Shown here: piece by piece, positions 1 through 9,218 of the stretch | Layout: each line of letters starts with the position of its first letter | How positions within the stretch are numbered: position 1 is the stretch's first letter | Origin: Salinicola endophyticus | GTDB taxonomy: Bacteria; Pseudomonadota; Gammaproteobacteria; Pseudomonadales; Halomonadaceae | Reading direction: 5' to 3' | NCBI RefSeq assembly: GCF_040536835.1 | Contig: NZ_CP159578.1 | Coordinates: forward strand, 1,426,001-1,490,000 | Length of the DNA: 64,000 bases | Position numbers and translations under genes: made by a program | The notes under the pieces: model-generated | Databases searched by the model: none | Told to the model about the DNA's origin: nothing | What the model saw: the letters and a program-made list of their open reading frames with translations, nothing else

Positions 1-396
1 TGTGGCAATCACGGCTGTGCCGAAACCCTGGTCAGTGGCTGGATGCTGCGCGAATCCCTCGGCGTGGCGGCCGATGCCAGCCTGAGCGCGTCGCTGCTGG
101 CACGGCTCGACGAGCCCGAGGTCCGCGCGGCGCTGGCGCGGGCCGGGCGCGCGCTGGGGCTTTTGATGCTCAATCTGCACCACACCCTCAACCCCTCGAT
201 GCTGATTCTCGGCGGCTCGCTGATGCGCCTCGGCGCGCCGCTGGTGGCACCGGCGCTGGCTTACTTCGATGCCCACCAGAACGATCTGCTGCGCCAGTCG
301 CAGCGTGTGCCGGTGAAGGTGATCGAGGACAGCACCTTCACCGCCGCCCGCGGTGCCGCCGCCCAGGTCATGGCACGCGCCGCGATCGAGGTGTGA
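1..396 (+). CDS. ROK family protein (sugar kinase or repressor), C-terminal part
   Basis: The reading frame is open from the first base, so the N-terminus lies off the window. The first residues are CGNHGCAE, the ROK-family zinc-binding CxxxGCxE signature. A helical C-terminal lobe follows, with the [10 protein letters not shown] segment usual in ROK proteins before the last helix. ROK proteins are either cytoplasmic sugar kinases or DNA-binding sugar-responsive repressors. The catalytic Asp and ATP-binding loop, or the HTH, that would tell them apart are not in view. Only about 131 residues are present. It converges on sbcC with a 45-bp gap. Confidence 0.85.
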   Translation, partial: CGNHGCAETLVSGWMLRESLGVAADASLSASLLARLDEPEVRAALARAGRALGLLMLNLHHTLNPSMLILGGSLMRLGAPLVAPALAYFDAHQNDLLRQSQRVPVKVIEDSTFTAARGAAAQVMARAAIEV

Positions 397-441
397 GCCG
401 CGCCCGACGGCCGCGAGCGCCGAACGCGGTCAGCGTCGCGC

Positions 442-3400
442 TCAGTTGCGCTGCACGCGCACCTCGCTGGCCCCGTTGCCCTTGGGTTCGACCCGGATCT
501 GCAGCGGTATGCGCTCGTGCATCTCCTGCACGTGGGAGATCACGCCGACCCGGCGGCCCTGGGCCTGCAGGCCATCGAGGGCATCCATCGCCAGGGCCAG
601 CGACGCCGGGTCGAGGCTGCCGAAGCCCTCGTCGATGAACAGCGACTCGATCGCCAGCTGGTGCGAGGCCATCGAGGCCAGCCCCAGCGCCAGCGCCAGC
701 GAGACCAGGAAGGTCTCGCCGCCGGAGAGCGAGTGCACCGAGCGCCGCTCGTCGGCCATGTCGCCGTCGATCACCAGAATGCCCAGTTCGCTGCCGCCGC
801 GCGCCACACGGTAGCGCGGCGTCAGGGCGCGCAGATGCTGGTTGGCGTGGGTCAACAGATGATCGAGGTTATAGGCCTGGGCGATACGCCGGAAGCGCTT
901 GCCATCGGCACTGCCGATCAGGCCGTTGATCCGCTCCCAGCGCTGCACCTCCTGCGCCGCCGCCTCGCGCTGGCGCGCCCCCTCCTGCTGTACCCGGCGG
1001 CGGCGATCATCCTCGGCGAGCTGCTGCTGGGCGTCGTCGCGGCGTTGCTGCTGGTCCTGGCACTCACGTTCCAGCGTCTGCAAGTCCTCACGCTGGGTGG
1101 CGAGGCGCGCGCTCAACGTTTGCGCGTGTTCGGCGTCGAGCAACTGGGCGTCAGCCACTTCGGGCAATAGCAGACGGCGCTGCTCGAGCAGGGCGCGGCG
1201 GCGCTCCGCGACCGCGACCCGGGCCGCGTCGCGCTCGCGCTCGCGCCGTTCGCAGGCCTCGCGCAGCTGGCGATGCGCGGCCTCGGTGTAGCCCAGCAGG
1301 TTTTCCAGCCGCGCCTCGTCGAGCTCGGGCTGGGTGCGTCGCCACGCCTGCCAGGCGCGGTCGAGCTCGGCGTGGGTCGTCTGCTCCTCCTGCTGGCGCT
1401 GGGCCAGATCGGCGATCTGCTGGGTCAGCCGCGTGTGAGTGTTCTCCAGGGTCTGCCACTGCGTCTGTTGCGCCTCCCACTGCTGCTGCGCCTGCTGGCG
1501 CTGCTCCTCCAGCGCGGTCTGCCAGGCCTGGGCCGAGGCGTGCTCGCCCAGCACCACGGCGAGTGTTTGATGCGTACGCGTCAGCGCCTGCTCCAGCTCG
1601 GGCAGCGAGGCGGCGAGTGTCTCCAGACGCGCCCGGTCGAGGGCCTGGCGTGTCTCGCGCTTGCCCAACTCCAGGGCCAGGCTCTGGCGCTGGCGTTCGA
1701 GCGGGTCGAGGGTGCGCTCGATGGTGTCGAGCCGCTGCAGCCGCTCACTGGCCTGCTGGCGCTCACTCAGCGCCTGCTCGCGCTGGTTCTCGAGCCACTC
1801 GCCAGGTTGCTCGGCGGCGCTCAACTCGGCGCTCAGCGGGTGGTCGGCCAGGTTACTGGCTGCGGCCTCACGGGCCGGCGCCAGCGCTTGCTGAAGCTGC
1901 TCGGCAGCCAGCAGCGTCTGGCGGCAGCTGCGCCACTCGACGCTCAGCTCCTGATGCTGCTCGCGGGCGGCTGCCACGCGCTGGGTCTCCTGATCGAGCT
2001 GCTGGCGCTCCTGGGCCTCGATGCTGGCCACCAGTGCCTCTCCCGGATGCGCCGGCGGCGTTTCGCGGTAGGGGTGGTCGGTGGCGCCACATACCGGGCA
2101 CGGCGTCTCTTCACGTAGCTGCTGGCGCAGCCGCGCGACCGCGTCGCTGCGCGCGGCGCGGGCGTTCTCGATCTGTTCGCCGATCTGGGCGTGGCGCTGC
2201 TCGGCGGCGGCGAGATCGCGCTTGGCCTGCTGGCCCGCCTGTTCGAGCTGGGTCAGCCGCTCGCGGCTCTGCGCGAGCTGCTGCTGCAGCGTCGCCTGTT
2301 CGTGATCCAGGCGTTGGCGCTCGCGCCACGCCTGGGTCAGGCCGTCCAGGGCATCGAGACGGGCCTGGGCCTTGTCCCGCGTCTGGTTGAGGGCGGCGCG
2401 CAGGTCGGCGGCGGTGGTCTGTGCGGTGGCGGTCTCCAGCAGCGCGGCCAGATGCTGGCGCTGTGCTTCGATCTGCTGCGCCTGCTCGGCCATCTGCTGC
2501 TGCAGCTGCGCCTGGCGCTGGGCTTCCTCGGCGGCGGTGGCAGTGAGCTGCGTCTGCTCCGCGCGCTGCTGATCGCGCTGCTGCTGGAGCCTTGCGCGCT
2601 CGCTCTCGAGCTCGCGCGCCTGGGTCAGCTCGGGCTGGGCGTCGCGCAGCGCGGCGGCGGTGCGCTCGCGGGCGGCGCTGGCCGCCTCCAGCTCGGGGGC
2701 GAGGGTTCGGCGTTCGCCGTCGCAGCGTTCGAGCGCGGCGCGTGCTTCGGTCAGTTGCTGTTCGCGCCGGGCCAAGGTCTCGGCCAGGCTGCGGCGCTGG
2801 CGGACCGATTCGCGCCAGGGGGCGAGGGCGTCGAGCTGGGCGAGGGTATGGCGCTCCTCCTGGGCGGCGGCGATCGCCGCCTCGGCCGCCTGCAGCGTCG
2901 TCTCGGCTTGCTGCCAGTCGGCGCTCAGCCGGGCCTGGCGCTCGAGTTCGGTACCCTCGGCCTGCAGCCGCTCGCGCCGGGTCTGCAGGGCGTCCAGGGC
3001 CTGCTGCTGTGTCGTGGCCTCCTGCTCCAGCTCGGCGCGGGCCTCGGCGGCCGCCGGCAGGGCGTCGGCGAGCCGCGCTTCGATCGCCTCCAGCGCGCCC
3101 CGGGCCCTGCGTGCGCGCTGGAAGGCGGCGCGCGAGATGGCAGAGTAGTGCTGGGTATCGGTGAGCCGCTCCAGCAGCTCGCTGCGAGCATTGTCGTCTG
3201 CCTTGAGAAAGGCGGCGAACTCGCTCTGGGCGAGCAGCACGGCGCGGGTGAACTGGTCGAAGTTGAGCCCCAGGCGCTCTGGCAGCAGGCGGTCGAATTC
3301 GCGCTTCTGCGCCGTCAGCAGCTGATTGGCGTCGAGATCGGTGAGCGACTGCTCGATCTTCTGCAGGCTGCCGTCGGGCTTGTCGCGGGCCCGGCGTACG

Positions 3401-3741
3401 CCCCAGCGGGCGCGGTAGCGGCGGCCGTCGCGGCCGACGAAATCGACCTCGGCGAAGCCGCTGGCGCAGCCGCGCCGCAGCAGGGTGCGGGCATCGGCGG
3501 TGGTCAGGGTGTCGCGGCCCACGTCGGCGACCTGAGAGTCGCGTACCGGTGCCTGGCGCAGTCGCGGCGTGCTGCCGTAGAGCGCCAGACACAGGGCATC
3601 GAGCAGGGTGCTCTTGCCGGCGCCGGTGGGGCCGGTGATGGCGTAAAGCCCCTGGTCGGCGAGGGGGGACGCGGTGAAATCGAGCTCGTGGCGACCGGCC
3701 AGCGAAGCCAGGTTTTCCAGGCGGATGGCGAGTATCTTCAT
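442..3741 (-). CDS. sbcC: Exonuclease SbcC, ATPase subunit of SbcCD (Rad50 homologue)
   Basis: This 1099-aa SMC-like ATPase works with SbcD to open and degrade DNA hairpins and blocked double-strand ends. Walker A is [16 protein letters not shown] near residue 35. Long Gln/Arg/Glu-rich coiled coils flank a central zinc hook, [10 protein letters not shown], near residue 545. The ABC signature is [18 protein letters not shown], and Walker B is [12 protein letters not shown] near the C-terminus. Length matches the family (about 1050-1200). Its start overlaps the end of sbcD by 4 bp, so the two are translationally coupled. The skewed composition produces long spurious frames on the other strand. 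Confidence 0.97.
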   Translation of the reverse strand: MKILAIRLENLASLAGRHELDFTASPLADQGLYAITGPTGAGKSTLLDALCLALYGSTPRLRQAPVRDSQVADVGRDTLTTADARTLLRRGCASGFAEVDFVGRDGRRYRARWGVRRARDKPDGSLQKIEQSLTDLDANQLLTAQKREFDRLLPERLGLNFDQFTRAVLLAQSEFAAFLKADDNARSELLERLTDTQHYSAISRAAFQRARRARGALEAIEARLADALPAAAEARAELEQEATTQQQALDALQTRRERLQAEGTELERQARLSADWQQAETTLQAAEAAIAAAQEERHTLAQLDALAPWRESVRQRRSLAETLARREQQLTEARAALERCDGERRTLAPELEAASAARERTAAALRDAQPELTQARELESERARLQQQRDQQRAEQTQLTATAAEEAQRQAQLQQQMAEQAQQIEAQRQHLAALLETATAQTTAADLRAALNQTRDKAQARLDALDGLTQAWRERQRLDHEQATLQQQLAQSRERLTQLEQAGQQAKRDLAAAEQRHAQIGEQIENARAARSDAVARLRQQLREETPCPVCGATDHPYRETPPAHPGEALVASIEAQERQQLDQETQRVAAAREQHQELSVEWRSCRQTLLAAEQLQQALAPAREAAASNLADHPLSAELSAAEQPGEWLENQREQALSERQQASERLQRLDTIERTLDPLERQRQSLALELGKRETRQALDRARLETLAASLPELEQALTRTHQTLAVVLGEHASAQAWQTALEEQRQQAQQQWEAQQTQWQTLENTHTRLTQQIADLAQRQQEEQTTHAELDRAWQAWRRTQPELDEARLENLLGYTEAAHRQLREACERRERERDAARVAVAERRRALLEQRRLLLPEVADAQLLDAEHAQTLSARLATQREDLQTLERECQDQQQRRDDAQQQLAEDDRRRRVQQEGARQREAAAQEVQRWERINGLIGSADGKRFRRIAQAYNLDHLLTHANQHLRALTPRYRVARGGSELGILVIDGDMADERRSVHSLSGGETFLVSLALALGLASMASHQLAIESLFIDEGFGSLDPASLALAMDALDGLQAQGRRVGVISHVQEMHERIPLQIRVEPKGNGASEVRVQRN

Positions 3742-4976
3742 GCCTCACCCTCCGCGTCCTGGACTTCCTGCACCAGGGTGGCGAAATCCTTTGCCACCGC
3801 TTCCGGCGGCGTCTCGCCATACTCCGCCTGCCAGCGGCGGGCGAAGATCTCCTGCGGGGTGAGGCTGTCGAGATCGATCGCGACGTGCTCTGCGGGGTCT
3901 TTCCCGGCATTGGGATAGTGGCTGTGAATGCGCAGCAGCCGCAGCGGCTTGTCGGCGATCGCCGCCTCGATCCGGGCGCGCAGATCGGGCTGCGGCGTGT
4001 CGAGCGCCACGCGTACCTCCAGCCACGGCCAGCGCTCGCGCGGCAGCGTGTCTTGCGAGCTGGGCTCGGGCTGCCACGCCAAAAGCTCGGCCTCGACCGC
4101 CTCCACACTACCCGGGCCGACCCTCTCGAGGGCCACGTGGCGGGGTATCGGCAGGCTTTCGACGGCGTCGAGCTCGGCCCCGTTCAACGTCACTTCGAGT
4201 ACCTGGTGGGGGTAGTGGCTCTCGCTGAAGTCCAGCGGCAGCGGCGAACCGCTGTAGCGGATGCGCGGCTCGCCCACCTGCTGTGGCCGGTGCAGATGGC
4301 CCAGCGCCACATAGGCGATCGAGGGCGGAAAGAGCGCGGCGGAGATCGCTTCCTCGCCGCCGATCACGATCGGCCGTTCGCTGGCTTCGGAGACGGCGGC
4401 GCCCTGCAGGTGGGCGTGACTCATCGCCACCAGCGCCTGGCCGGGTTCGCGGCGGGCTTCGGCGGCTTCTACCAGCTCGCGGTGGACGCGGGCGATGCCC
4501 TCGCGGTAGTCGTCGACGTCGCCGCCGGTGACCTCGGCCGGGCGCAGGAAGGGCAGCGCCAGGCACCAGGCGCGAATCTCCCCGGTGGCGTCGGGCAGCG
4601 GCACCAGCAGGTGGTCGCTGTCGAGGCTGCCATCCTCGAGCCAGTGCACCCGCCCCAGGGCATGGGTCTTGAGGCGCTTCATCAGCGGCGCCGGCAGTTC
4701 GATGCGCGAACCGCTGTCGTGATTGCCGGCGATCATCACCACGGTCAGCGCGGGCAGCGCGGCGTGGGCGGCGACGATGAAGTCGTAGAGCAGCTCCTGG
4801 GCCCGCAGCGAGGGATTGACCACATCGAAGATGTCACCGGCGATCAGCAGCGCGTCGGGCTGGCGCTCGGCGAGTGCCGCCAGCAGCCAGTCGAGGAAGG
4901 CGCGCTGTTCGACATGGCGCTCCTGGCCATGGAAGGACTGGCCCAGATGCCAGTCGGCGGTGTGGAAAAATTTCAC
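3738..4976 (-). CDS. sbcD: Exonuclease SbcD, nuclease subunit of SbcCD (Mre11 homologue)
   Basis: This 412-aa Mn-dependent calcineurin-like phosphoesterase is the nuclease partner of SbcC. Motifs in order: HTADWHLGQ near residue 5, GDIFD, GNHDSGSR, MSHAHLQG and GHLHRPQ, which together supply the di-metal site. I place the start at the GTG at 4976 because the product then begins VKFFHTADWHLG like other SbcD proteins and an AAGG lies upstream. An ATG at 5033 is in frame but would read 19 codons out of the neighbouring repeat element. It forms an operon with sbcC. Confidence 0.95.
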   Translation of the reverse strand: MKFFHTADWHLGQSFHGQERHVEQRAFLDWLLAALAERQPDALLIAGDIFDVVNPSLRAQELLYDFIVAAHAALPALTVVMIAGNHDSGSRIELPAPLMKRLKTHALGRVHWLEDGSLDSDHLLVPLPDATGEIRAWCLALPFLRPAEVTGGDVDDYREGIARVHRELVEAAEARREPGQALVAMSHAHLQGAAVSEASERPIVIGGEEAISAALFPPSIAYVALGHLHRPQQVGEPRIRYSGSPLPLDFSESHYPHQVLEVTLNGAELDAVESLPIPRHVALERVGPGSVEAVEAELLAWQPEPSSQDTLPRERWPWLEVRVALDTPQPDLRARIEAAIADKPLRLLRIHSHYPNAGKDPAEHVAIDLDSLTPQEIFARRWQAEYGETPPEAVAKDFATLVQEVQDAEGEA

Positions 4977-5000
4977 GATGTGGCGCCTTGTGACGTCGGA

Positions 5001-5141
5001 GAGGGTGTTTACAAATTCGGCGAGCGAAGGCAAGACAAGGCGAAATCGGCCGAAAAAGCGGAGTTTACACGGGGTAAATGAGCATTTTTAGGTCGATTTC
5101 AACGCCGTATTGTCGAGCGCAGACATTTTGAAAACACCCTC
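5001..5141. repeat. Dispersed inverted-repeat-bounded element, copy 1
   Basis: This 141-bp intergenic element has ends GAGGGTGTTTACAAA (5001-5015) and, inverted, GAGGGTGTTTTCAAA (5127-5141), 14 of 15 matching. Its interior, read on the minus strand, is clearly homologous to 33205-33349, sharing AATACGGCGTT, TGCTCATTTAC, GTAAACTCC and CCTTGTCTTGCCTTCGCTCGC. GAGAGGGTG occurs directly repeated at 4999-5007 and 5143-5151 and may mark the insertion boundary. No protein is encoded. It sits just ahead of sbcD. Confidence 0.8.
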
Positions 5142-5314
5142 TGAGAGGGTGAAGCGGAAAAAGCGATGCCAAGTGTAACGCGACGACCGCCTCGGAGAAG
5201 ATCGGCGGAGGAAAAGAGCGGCCATGGGAAAGATCTAACTTGCGCTGCATTGGAGAGACGTGGACGCCGTGACTAGGCTTCTGGACGTCGACAGCACGGG
5301 AGGGCAAGACGGCG

Positions 5315-6046
5315 ATGGCACTACATGACTGGAATCTGACTCCGGAGGCGGCGATCGCCCTGCAGAAGCGGCTGGCACCCGGCGTCAGGCGCGAGGATGC
5401 GCTGGGCGAGGTGGGCCTGATCGCCGGCATGGACATCGGCTTCGAAGATGGCGGGGAGACCACCCGCGCCGCGCTGGTGCTGCTCGAGTGGCCCTCGCTC
5501 ACCCTGGTGGAGCAGGTGGTGCACCGCGAGCCGACGCGCATGCCCTACGTGCCGGGGCTGCTGTCGTTTCGCGAGATACCCGCGGCGCTGGGGGCCTTCG
5601 AGCGGCTGTCCCAGCGCCCGGATCTGATCATGGTCGACGGCCAGGGCATCGCGCATCCGCGGCGTCTGGGCATCGCCTCGCATCTGGGGCTGTGGCTCGA
5701 TCTGCCGACCATCGGCGTGGGCAAGAGCCGGCTGTGCGGCCAGTTCGGCGAGGTGCCGCCGGGCAAGGGCGAGTGGACGCCGCTGACCGACCGGCGGCGT
5801 GACGAGGACCCCGCCGATGTCGCCGTGGATGCGCGCGGCCGGGTCACCATCGGCGCGGTGCTGCGCTCGCGGGAGGGGGTGAAACCGCTGTTCGTGTCAC
5901 CGGGGCACCGTCTCGGCCTCTCCACCGCGGTCGACTGGGTGGTGCGCTGCCTGGGGCGCACCAAGCTGCCGGAGCCGACCCGGCTGGCGGATCGGCTGGC
6001 ATCGAGAAAGGGCGAAGTGGCGGTCAGCGGGCAGCTGTCGCTGTAG
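5315..6046 (+). CDS. nfi: Endonuclease V (deoxyinosine 3' endonuclease)
   Basis: This 243-aa repair enzyme cuts the second phosphodiester 3' of deoxyinosine and related deaminated bases. Family motifs are present: AGMDIGF with catalytic Asp40, the strand-separating [11 protein letters not shown] with Glu87, and [18 protein letters not shown] with Asp108. GVGKSRLCG follows. Length is slightly above the usual 220-230 because of a short C-terminal tail. The start has GGGAGGG upstream. It stands alone, divergent from sbcDC and convergent with the aldo/keto reductase. Confidence 0.96.
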   Translation: MALHDWNLTPEAAIALQKRLAPGVRREDALGEVGLIAGMDIGFEDGGETTRAALVLLEWPSLTLVEQVVHREPTRMPYVPGLLSFREIPAALGAFERLSQRPDLIMVDGQGIAHPRRLGIASHLGLWLDLPTIGVGKSRLCGQFGEVPPGKGEWTPLTDRRRDEDPADVAVDARGRVTIGAVLRSREGVKPLFVSPGHRLGLSTAVDWVVRCLGRTKLPEPTRLADRLASRKGEVAVSGQLSL

Positions 6047-6091
6047 CCGCGCTGTGGCGTATTGCCTGTGCGCTGGGCATTGCCTGGCTGC

Positions 6092-6991
6092 CTAGACGAT
6101 ATCCAAAGATACCGGCTCCCGAGGCGCCGGAAAGGCGTTGTCGAGCCGGGTGAGGTCATCGGCGTCGAGGTCGATGTCGAGGGCGGCGGCGTTGGCGTCG
6201 ACGTGCGCCAGAGTCGACGCCTTGGGAATGGCGACCACCGGCCTCGGCCGCTCGTGCTGAGAGCAGGCGGGGCGGATGGCCCAAGCCAGCAGAATCTGGG
6301 CGGCGCTGGCGCCATGCTTGTCGGCGATCTCGTTGACCACCGTCGAGGAGAGCAGCTTGGCCCGCAGCCGGCCGCCTTGGGCCAGCGGGCAGTAGGCCAT
6401 CACCGGCAGATGGTGGTCCTGCATCCACGGCAGGACATCGACCTCGATGCCGCGGGAGCCGAGGTGATAGAGCACCTGGTCGGTCGCGCAATCGGCGGCG
6501 GCCGGCAGGGCTTCCATGGCTCTGAGGTTACCCGCATCGAAGTTGGAGACGCCGAAGCGGCGGATCTTGCCTTGATCGCGCAGTCGCTCGAACGCCTCGA
6601 AGGTCTCGTCCAGCGGGATGCCGCCGGGCCAGTGCAGCAGATAGAGATCGAGCGTCTCGATCCCCAGCCGCGCAAGGCTGCCTTCGCAGGCGGCGATGGC
6701 GCTGTCGCGACCGGCGTTCCAGGGGTAGACCTTGGAGACTACGAAGGCGTCGTCGCGGCGACCGCGCAGCGCCTCGCCGACGACCTCTTCGGCGCCGCCG
6801 TCAGCATACATCTCTGCCGTATCGATCAGTTCGAGCCCCAGGTCCAGGCCGTGCTGCAACGCCGCCACCTCCTGCCGGCGAGGTACCCGATTCTCGCCCA
6901 TGTACCAGGTTCCCTGGCCGATGGCCGGCAAGGCCAGCGCCGGGGCGTCGCCGCTGGCGGGAAATTCGATCCGTGGTCTCTGCCGGGGCAT
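6092..6991 (-). CDS. Aldo/keto reductase
   Basis: A 299-aa NADPH-dependent TIM-barrel oxidoreductase of the aldo/keto reductase superfamily. The catalytic tetrad is visible: Asp and Tyr in LIDTAEMYADGG, Lys in VSKVYPWNAG and His in LLHWPGG. The GVSNFD loop and the C-terminal cofactor segment VAIPKAS also fit. Substrate cannot be read from sequence; such proteins reduce a range of small aldehydes and ketones. It is divergent from the DUF1415 gene and followed by 45 bp before the convergent nfi stop. Confidence 0.93.
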   Translation of the reverse strand: MPRQRPRIEFPASGDAPALALPAIGQGTWYMGENRVPRRQEVAALQHGLDLGLELIDTAEMYADGGAEEVVGEALRGRRDDAFVVSKVYPWNAGRDSAIAACEGSLARLGIETLDLYLLHWPGGIPLDETFEAFERLRDQGKIRRFGVSNFDAGNLRAMEALPAAADCATDQVLYHLGSRGIEVDVLPWMQDHHLPVMAYCPLAQGGRLRAKLLSSTVVNEIADKHGASAAQILLAWAIRPACSQHERPRPVVAIPKASTLAHVDANAAALDIDLDADDLTRLDNAFPAPREPVSLDIV

Positions 6992-7095
6992 GCAAGACTC
7001 CCTTTTGGTTTAGGCGTTGCTGTTATGCTGGTCGCCACTCGCGGGTTTCGCAAACCCGGCATCGGCCATCGTCTACTGCTTTCAGGAGAACTTCC

Positions 7096-7638
7096 ATCGA
7101 ACCCTCTTCGCTCCGTCAGACCCGGGCCTGGGTCGAATCCTTCGTCGTGGCCCACGATATCTGTCCCTTTGCCGGGCGCGAGATGCGCCGGGACAGCATT
7201 CGCTACGTCCTCGCCGAGGCCAGCGACCTGGAAGGGCTGCTTCACGAGCTGGTGGCCGAGTGCCGGCATCTCGATGCCCACGCCGATATCGCCACCACTC
7301 TGCTGATCGCGCCGGCGGGCATGGACGATTTCGACGCCTATCTGGACTGGCTCGAGCTGGCCGAGCGGCTGATGGAGGAGCTGGGCTATGTCGGCATCTA
7401 TCAGTTGGCCAGCTTCCACCCGGACTATGTGTTCGATGGCGTGGCGGCGGACGATCCCGCCAATGCGACCAACCGCTCTCCCTGGCCGATGCTGCATATT
7501 CTGCGTGAGGCCGAGCTCGAACGGGCGATCGCCAACCACGCCGACCCCGAGGGTATCCCCGAGCGCAACATGGCGCGGCTGCGCGAGCCCGGCTCGGCGG
7601 CGCTGGCGGCCGGGTTGGCCGCGCGTAGCGTCGAGTGA
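7096..7638 (+). CDS. DUF1415 family protein with probable ATC start
   Basis: A 180-aa protein of unknown function. Recognisable family landmarks are AHDICPFAG near the N-terminus, LYLV-like [20 protein letters not shown] and [15 protein letters not shown]. No ATG, GTG, TTG or CTG lies in frame between 6976 and a GTG inside the conserved region. An ATC at 7096 sits 6 bases after AGGAGAA and gives the expected N-terminus and length. The only upstream canonical codon, GTG at 6973, would place the start inside the divergent aldo/keto reductase gene. ATC initiation is inference. A sequencing error or a start-codon mutation is the alternative. Confidence 0.8.
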   Translation: MEPSSLRQTRAWVESFVVAHDICPFAGREMRRDSIRYVLAEASDLEGLLHELVAECRHLDAHADIATTLLIAPAGMDDFDAYLDWLELAERLMEELGYVGIYQLASFHPDYVFDGVAADDPANATNRSPWPMLHILREAELERAIANHADPEGIPERNMARLREPGSAALAAGLAARSVE

Positions 7639-7796
7639 CGCGAGCCCATCGTCTGCGTCCGGTATCCGGGCCGATGGCTGCCAGGCCGTGTCGGGGCTAT
7701 TCTGGGGCTGATCCGAGCGGAGATGCCGCGCAGCCTGGCATTCCGCCGTCAGATGTTGTCACTGGGCCCCTTCGGGGCTCTCCAAGGAGCGATACC

Positions 7797-8300
7797 ATGC
7801 AGACCGTTACCCGTGGCGGTGAACCCGTCGAGGTGAGTGGCCGTTTTCTCGAGAAGGGCGACAAGGCACCGCCGTTCACGCTGACCGATGCCGAGCTCAA
7901 GGACGTCCAGCTCGACGACTACGCCGGCAAGCGCAAGGTGCTCAACATCATCCCCAGCATCGACACCAAGACCTGTGCGATGTCGGCGCGCAAGTTCAAC
8001 GAGCGCGCCAGCCAGCTCGACAATACCGTGGTGCTGGTGGTGTCGGCGGACCTGCCGTTCGCCCAGGTGCGCTTCTGCGGGGCGGAAGGGCTCGACGATG
8101 TCAGTACGCTCTCCTGCTTCCGCCATCCCGAATTCCGCCAGCTCTACGGCGTGTCTCTGGACAGCGGCCCCATGGCCGGGCTGTGCGCGCGGGCGGTGGT
8201 GGTACTCGACGAAGAGGATCGGGTGATCCACGCTGAGCTGGTCGGCGAGATCAAGCACGAGCCGGACTATGACGCGGCGATCGCTGCGCTCGAGAGTTGA
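7797..8300 (+). CDS. tpx: Thiol peroxidase Tpx (atypical 2-Cys peroxiredoxin)
   Basis: This 167-aa peroxiredoxin reduces hydroperoxides, favouring alkyl hydroperoxides, with electrons from thioredoxin. The peroxidatic Cys60 is in [13 protein letters not shown] (TxxC motif), and the resolving Cys94 is in [11 protein letters not shown] further Cys lies in [10 protein letters not shown], where many homologues have Ser. The ATG at 7797 is preceded by AAGGAG, and the protein begins in the usual Tpx manner; a longer frame upstream is ignored. OsmC follows 122 bp downstream, so peroxide-defence genes are clustered. Confidence 0.95.
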   Translation: MQTVTRGGEPVEVSGRFLEKGDKAPPFTLTDAELKDVQLDDYAGKRKVLNIIPSIDTKTCAMSARKFNERASQLDNTVVLVVSADLPFAQVRFCGAEGLDDVSTLSCFRHPEFRQLYGVSLDSGPMAGLCARAVVVLDEEDRVIHAELVGEIKHEPDYDAAIAALES

Positions 8301-8422
8301 GAATCAAAAAGACCCTAAGTTTGATTAGCCTTCGAGCCGATGGTCTACACTGACTGGCGAGCCATCCCCACGGATGGATGCGGGCGACCGCTGTACGCTT
8401 CACACGACCCATGGAGACGATG

Positions 8423-8854
8423 ATGACGATCAAGAAATCCGGTTCCGCCGAGTGGAAGGGCAGCCTCAAGAAAGGCAAGGGTGTGGTATCCACCCAGAGC
8501 GGTGCTCTCAACGAGAATCCTTACGGTTTCAACACTCGCTTCGAGGGTCAGCCCGGTACCAATCCGGAAGAGCTGGTGGCTTCCGCCCACGCCAGCTGCT
8601 TCTCGATGGCGCTGTCGATGATGCTGGGCGAAGAGGGTATCGAGCCTGAAAGCATCAAGACCGAAGCCACCGTGATCATGGAGCAGAACGACAGCGGCTT
8701 CACCATCACAGCGGTCGAGTTGAAGACCGTGGCCAAGATCCCCGGTGCCGATCAGGCGACCTTCGACAGCGCTGCGCAGAAGGCCAAGGAGGGCTGCCCG
8801 ATCTCCAAGCTGCTCAACGCCAAGATCTCGCTGGACGCCAAGCTCGAGAGCTGA
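8423..8854 (+). CDS. osmC: OsmC family organic hydroperoxide reductase
   Basis: A 143-aa thiol-dependent hydroperoxide reductase. Catalytic cysteines lie at 59 (AHASCFSMAL) and 125 (KEGCPISKLLN), the same numbers as in E. coli OsmC, with Glu49/50 ahead of the first. The N-terminal SGSAEWKGSLKKGKG is OsmC-like rather than Ohr-like. I chose the ATG at 8423, six bases after GGAG; ATGs at 8411 and 8420 are also in frame. A strong terminator follows. OsmC proteins are typically induced by osmotic and stationary-phase stress, which suits a halophile. Confidence 0.94.
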   Translation: MTIKKSGSAEWKGSLKKGKGVVSTQSGALNENPYGFNTRFEGQPGTNPEELVASAHASCFSMALSMMLGEEGIEPESIKTEATVIMEQNDSGFTITAVELKTVAKIPGADQATFDSAAQKAKEGCPISKLLNAKISLDAKLES

Positions 8855-8872
8855 AGCGCCTCGCGCTGAACA

Positions 8873-8907
8873 CAGCGAGCCGGCCTTCGGGGCCGGCTCG
8901 CTGCTTT
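8873..8907 (+). terminator. Rho-independent terminator after osmC
   Basis: AGCGAGCCGGCC pairs perfectly with GGCCGGCTCGCT across a five-base loop (TTCGG), with one more C:G pair outside and a short T run after the stem. Confidence 0.85.
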
Positions 8908-9044
8908 CCGCACCCGGTCAGGTGCCGTGCGCTGGGCCATGACGGCGTGTGTCGACTCTGTTAACGTGCTTACCTCCGCGTCTGCCGCCCGGCATGCTGC
9001 GCCGGCCTCCGGGGCGCGGGAGGGAACAGGACACACGTGATTCA

Positions 9045-9187
9045 GGAAACGCTGAATAAATCGCCGAACGAGATGAAGAGCAAGGCGCCCGGAACACAGA
9101 AAGCGAGACATAACATGGGGTTAGGAGAGCTTTCGAGTACCGCGCAACGCAGCCATTCGCTCGTGCAGGCATTTATGCAGTGGTTCC
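9045..9187 (-). mobile_element. MITE-like element, copy 1 (143 bp, 4-bp target duplication)
   Basis: The ends are GGAAACGCTGAATAAAT (9045-9061) and, inverted, GGAACCACTGCATAAAT (9171-9187), 14 of 17 matching. The element is flanked by TTCA on both sides (9041-9044 and 9188-9191), a clean 4-bp target duplication. It encodes no protein. The minus strand is clearly homologous to 26318-26528, sharing TGCCTGCACGAGCGAATG, TTGCGCGGTACTCGAA, TAACCCCA.GTTATGTCTCG and CTCGTTCG.CGATTTATTCA. End sequence and duplication length resemble IS5-family elements, so a related transposase elsewhere may move it (inference). It lies 31 bp ahead of the MFS gene start. Confidence 0.85.
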
Positions 9188-9218
9188 TTCAGATGCCCCA
9201 CGACACAAGACAATAGCC

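Noticed and set aside
2191..3918. Long rightward open frame of 575 codons opposite sbcC/sbcD
   Set aside because: Leu/Gly-rich shadow caused by GC-rich coiled-coil codons. sbcC motifs on the minus strand are complete and no family features are seen here.
2111..4108. 665-codon minus-strand frame across sbcC/sbcD
   Set aside because: Arg/Pro/Ala-rich frame-shifted shadow of the true sbcC and sbcD frames.
4977..5033. Upstream ATG extending SbcD by 19 residues
   Set aside because: The extension reads out of the dispersed repeat and is absent from SbcD N-termini; the GTG at 4976 fits the family.
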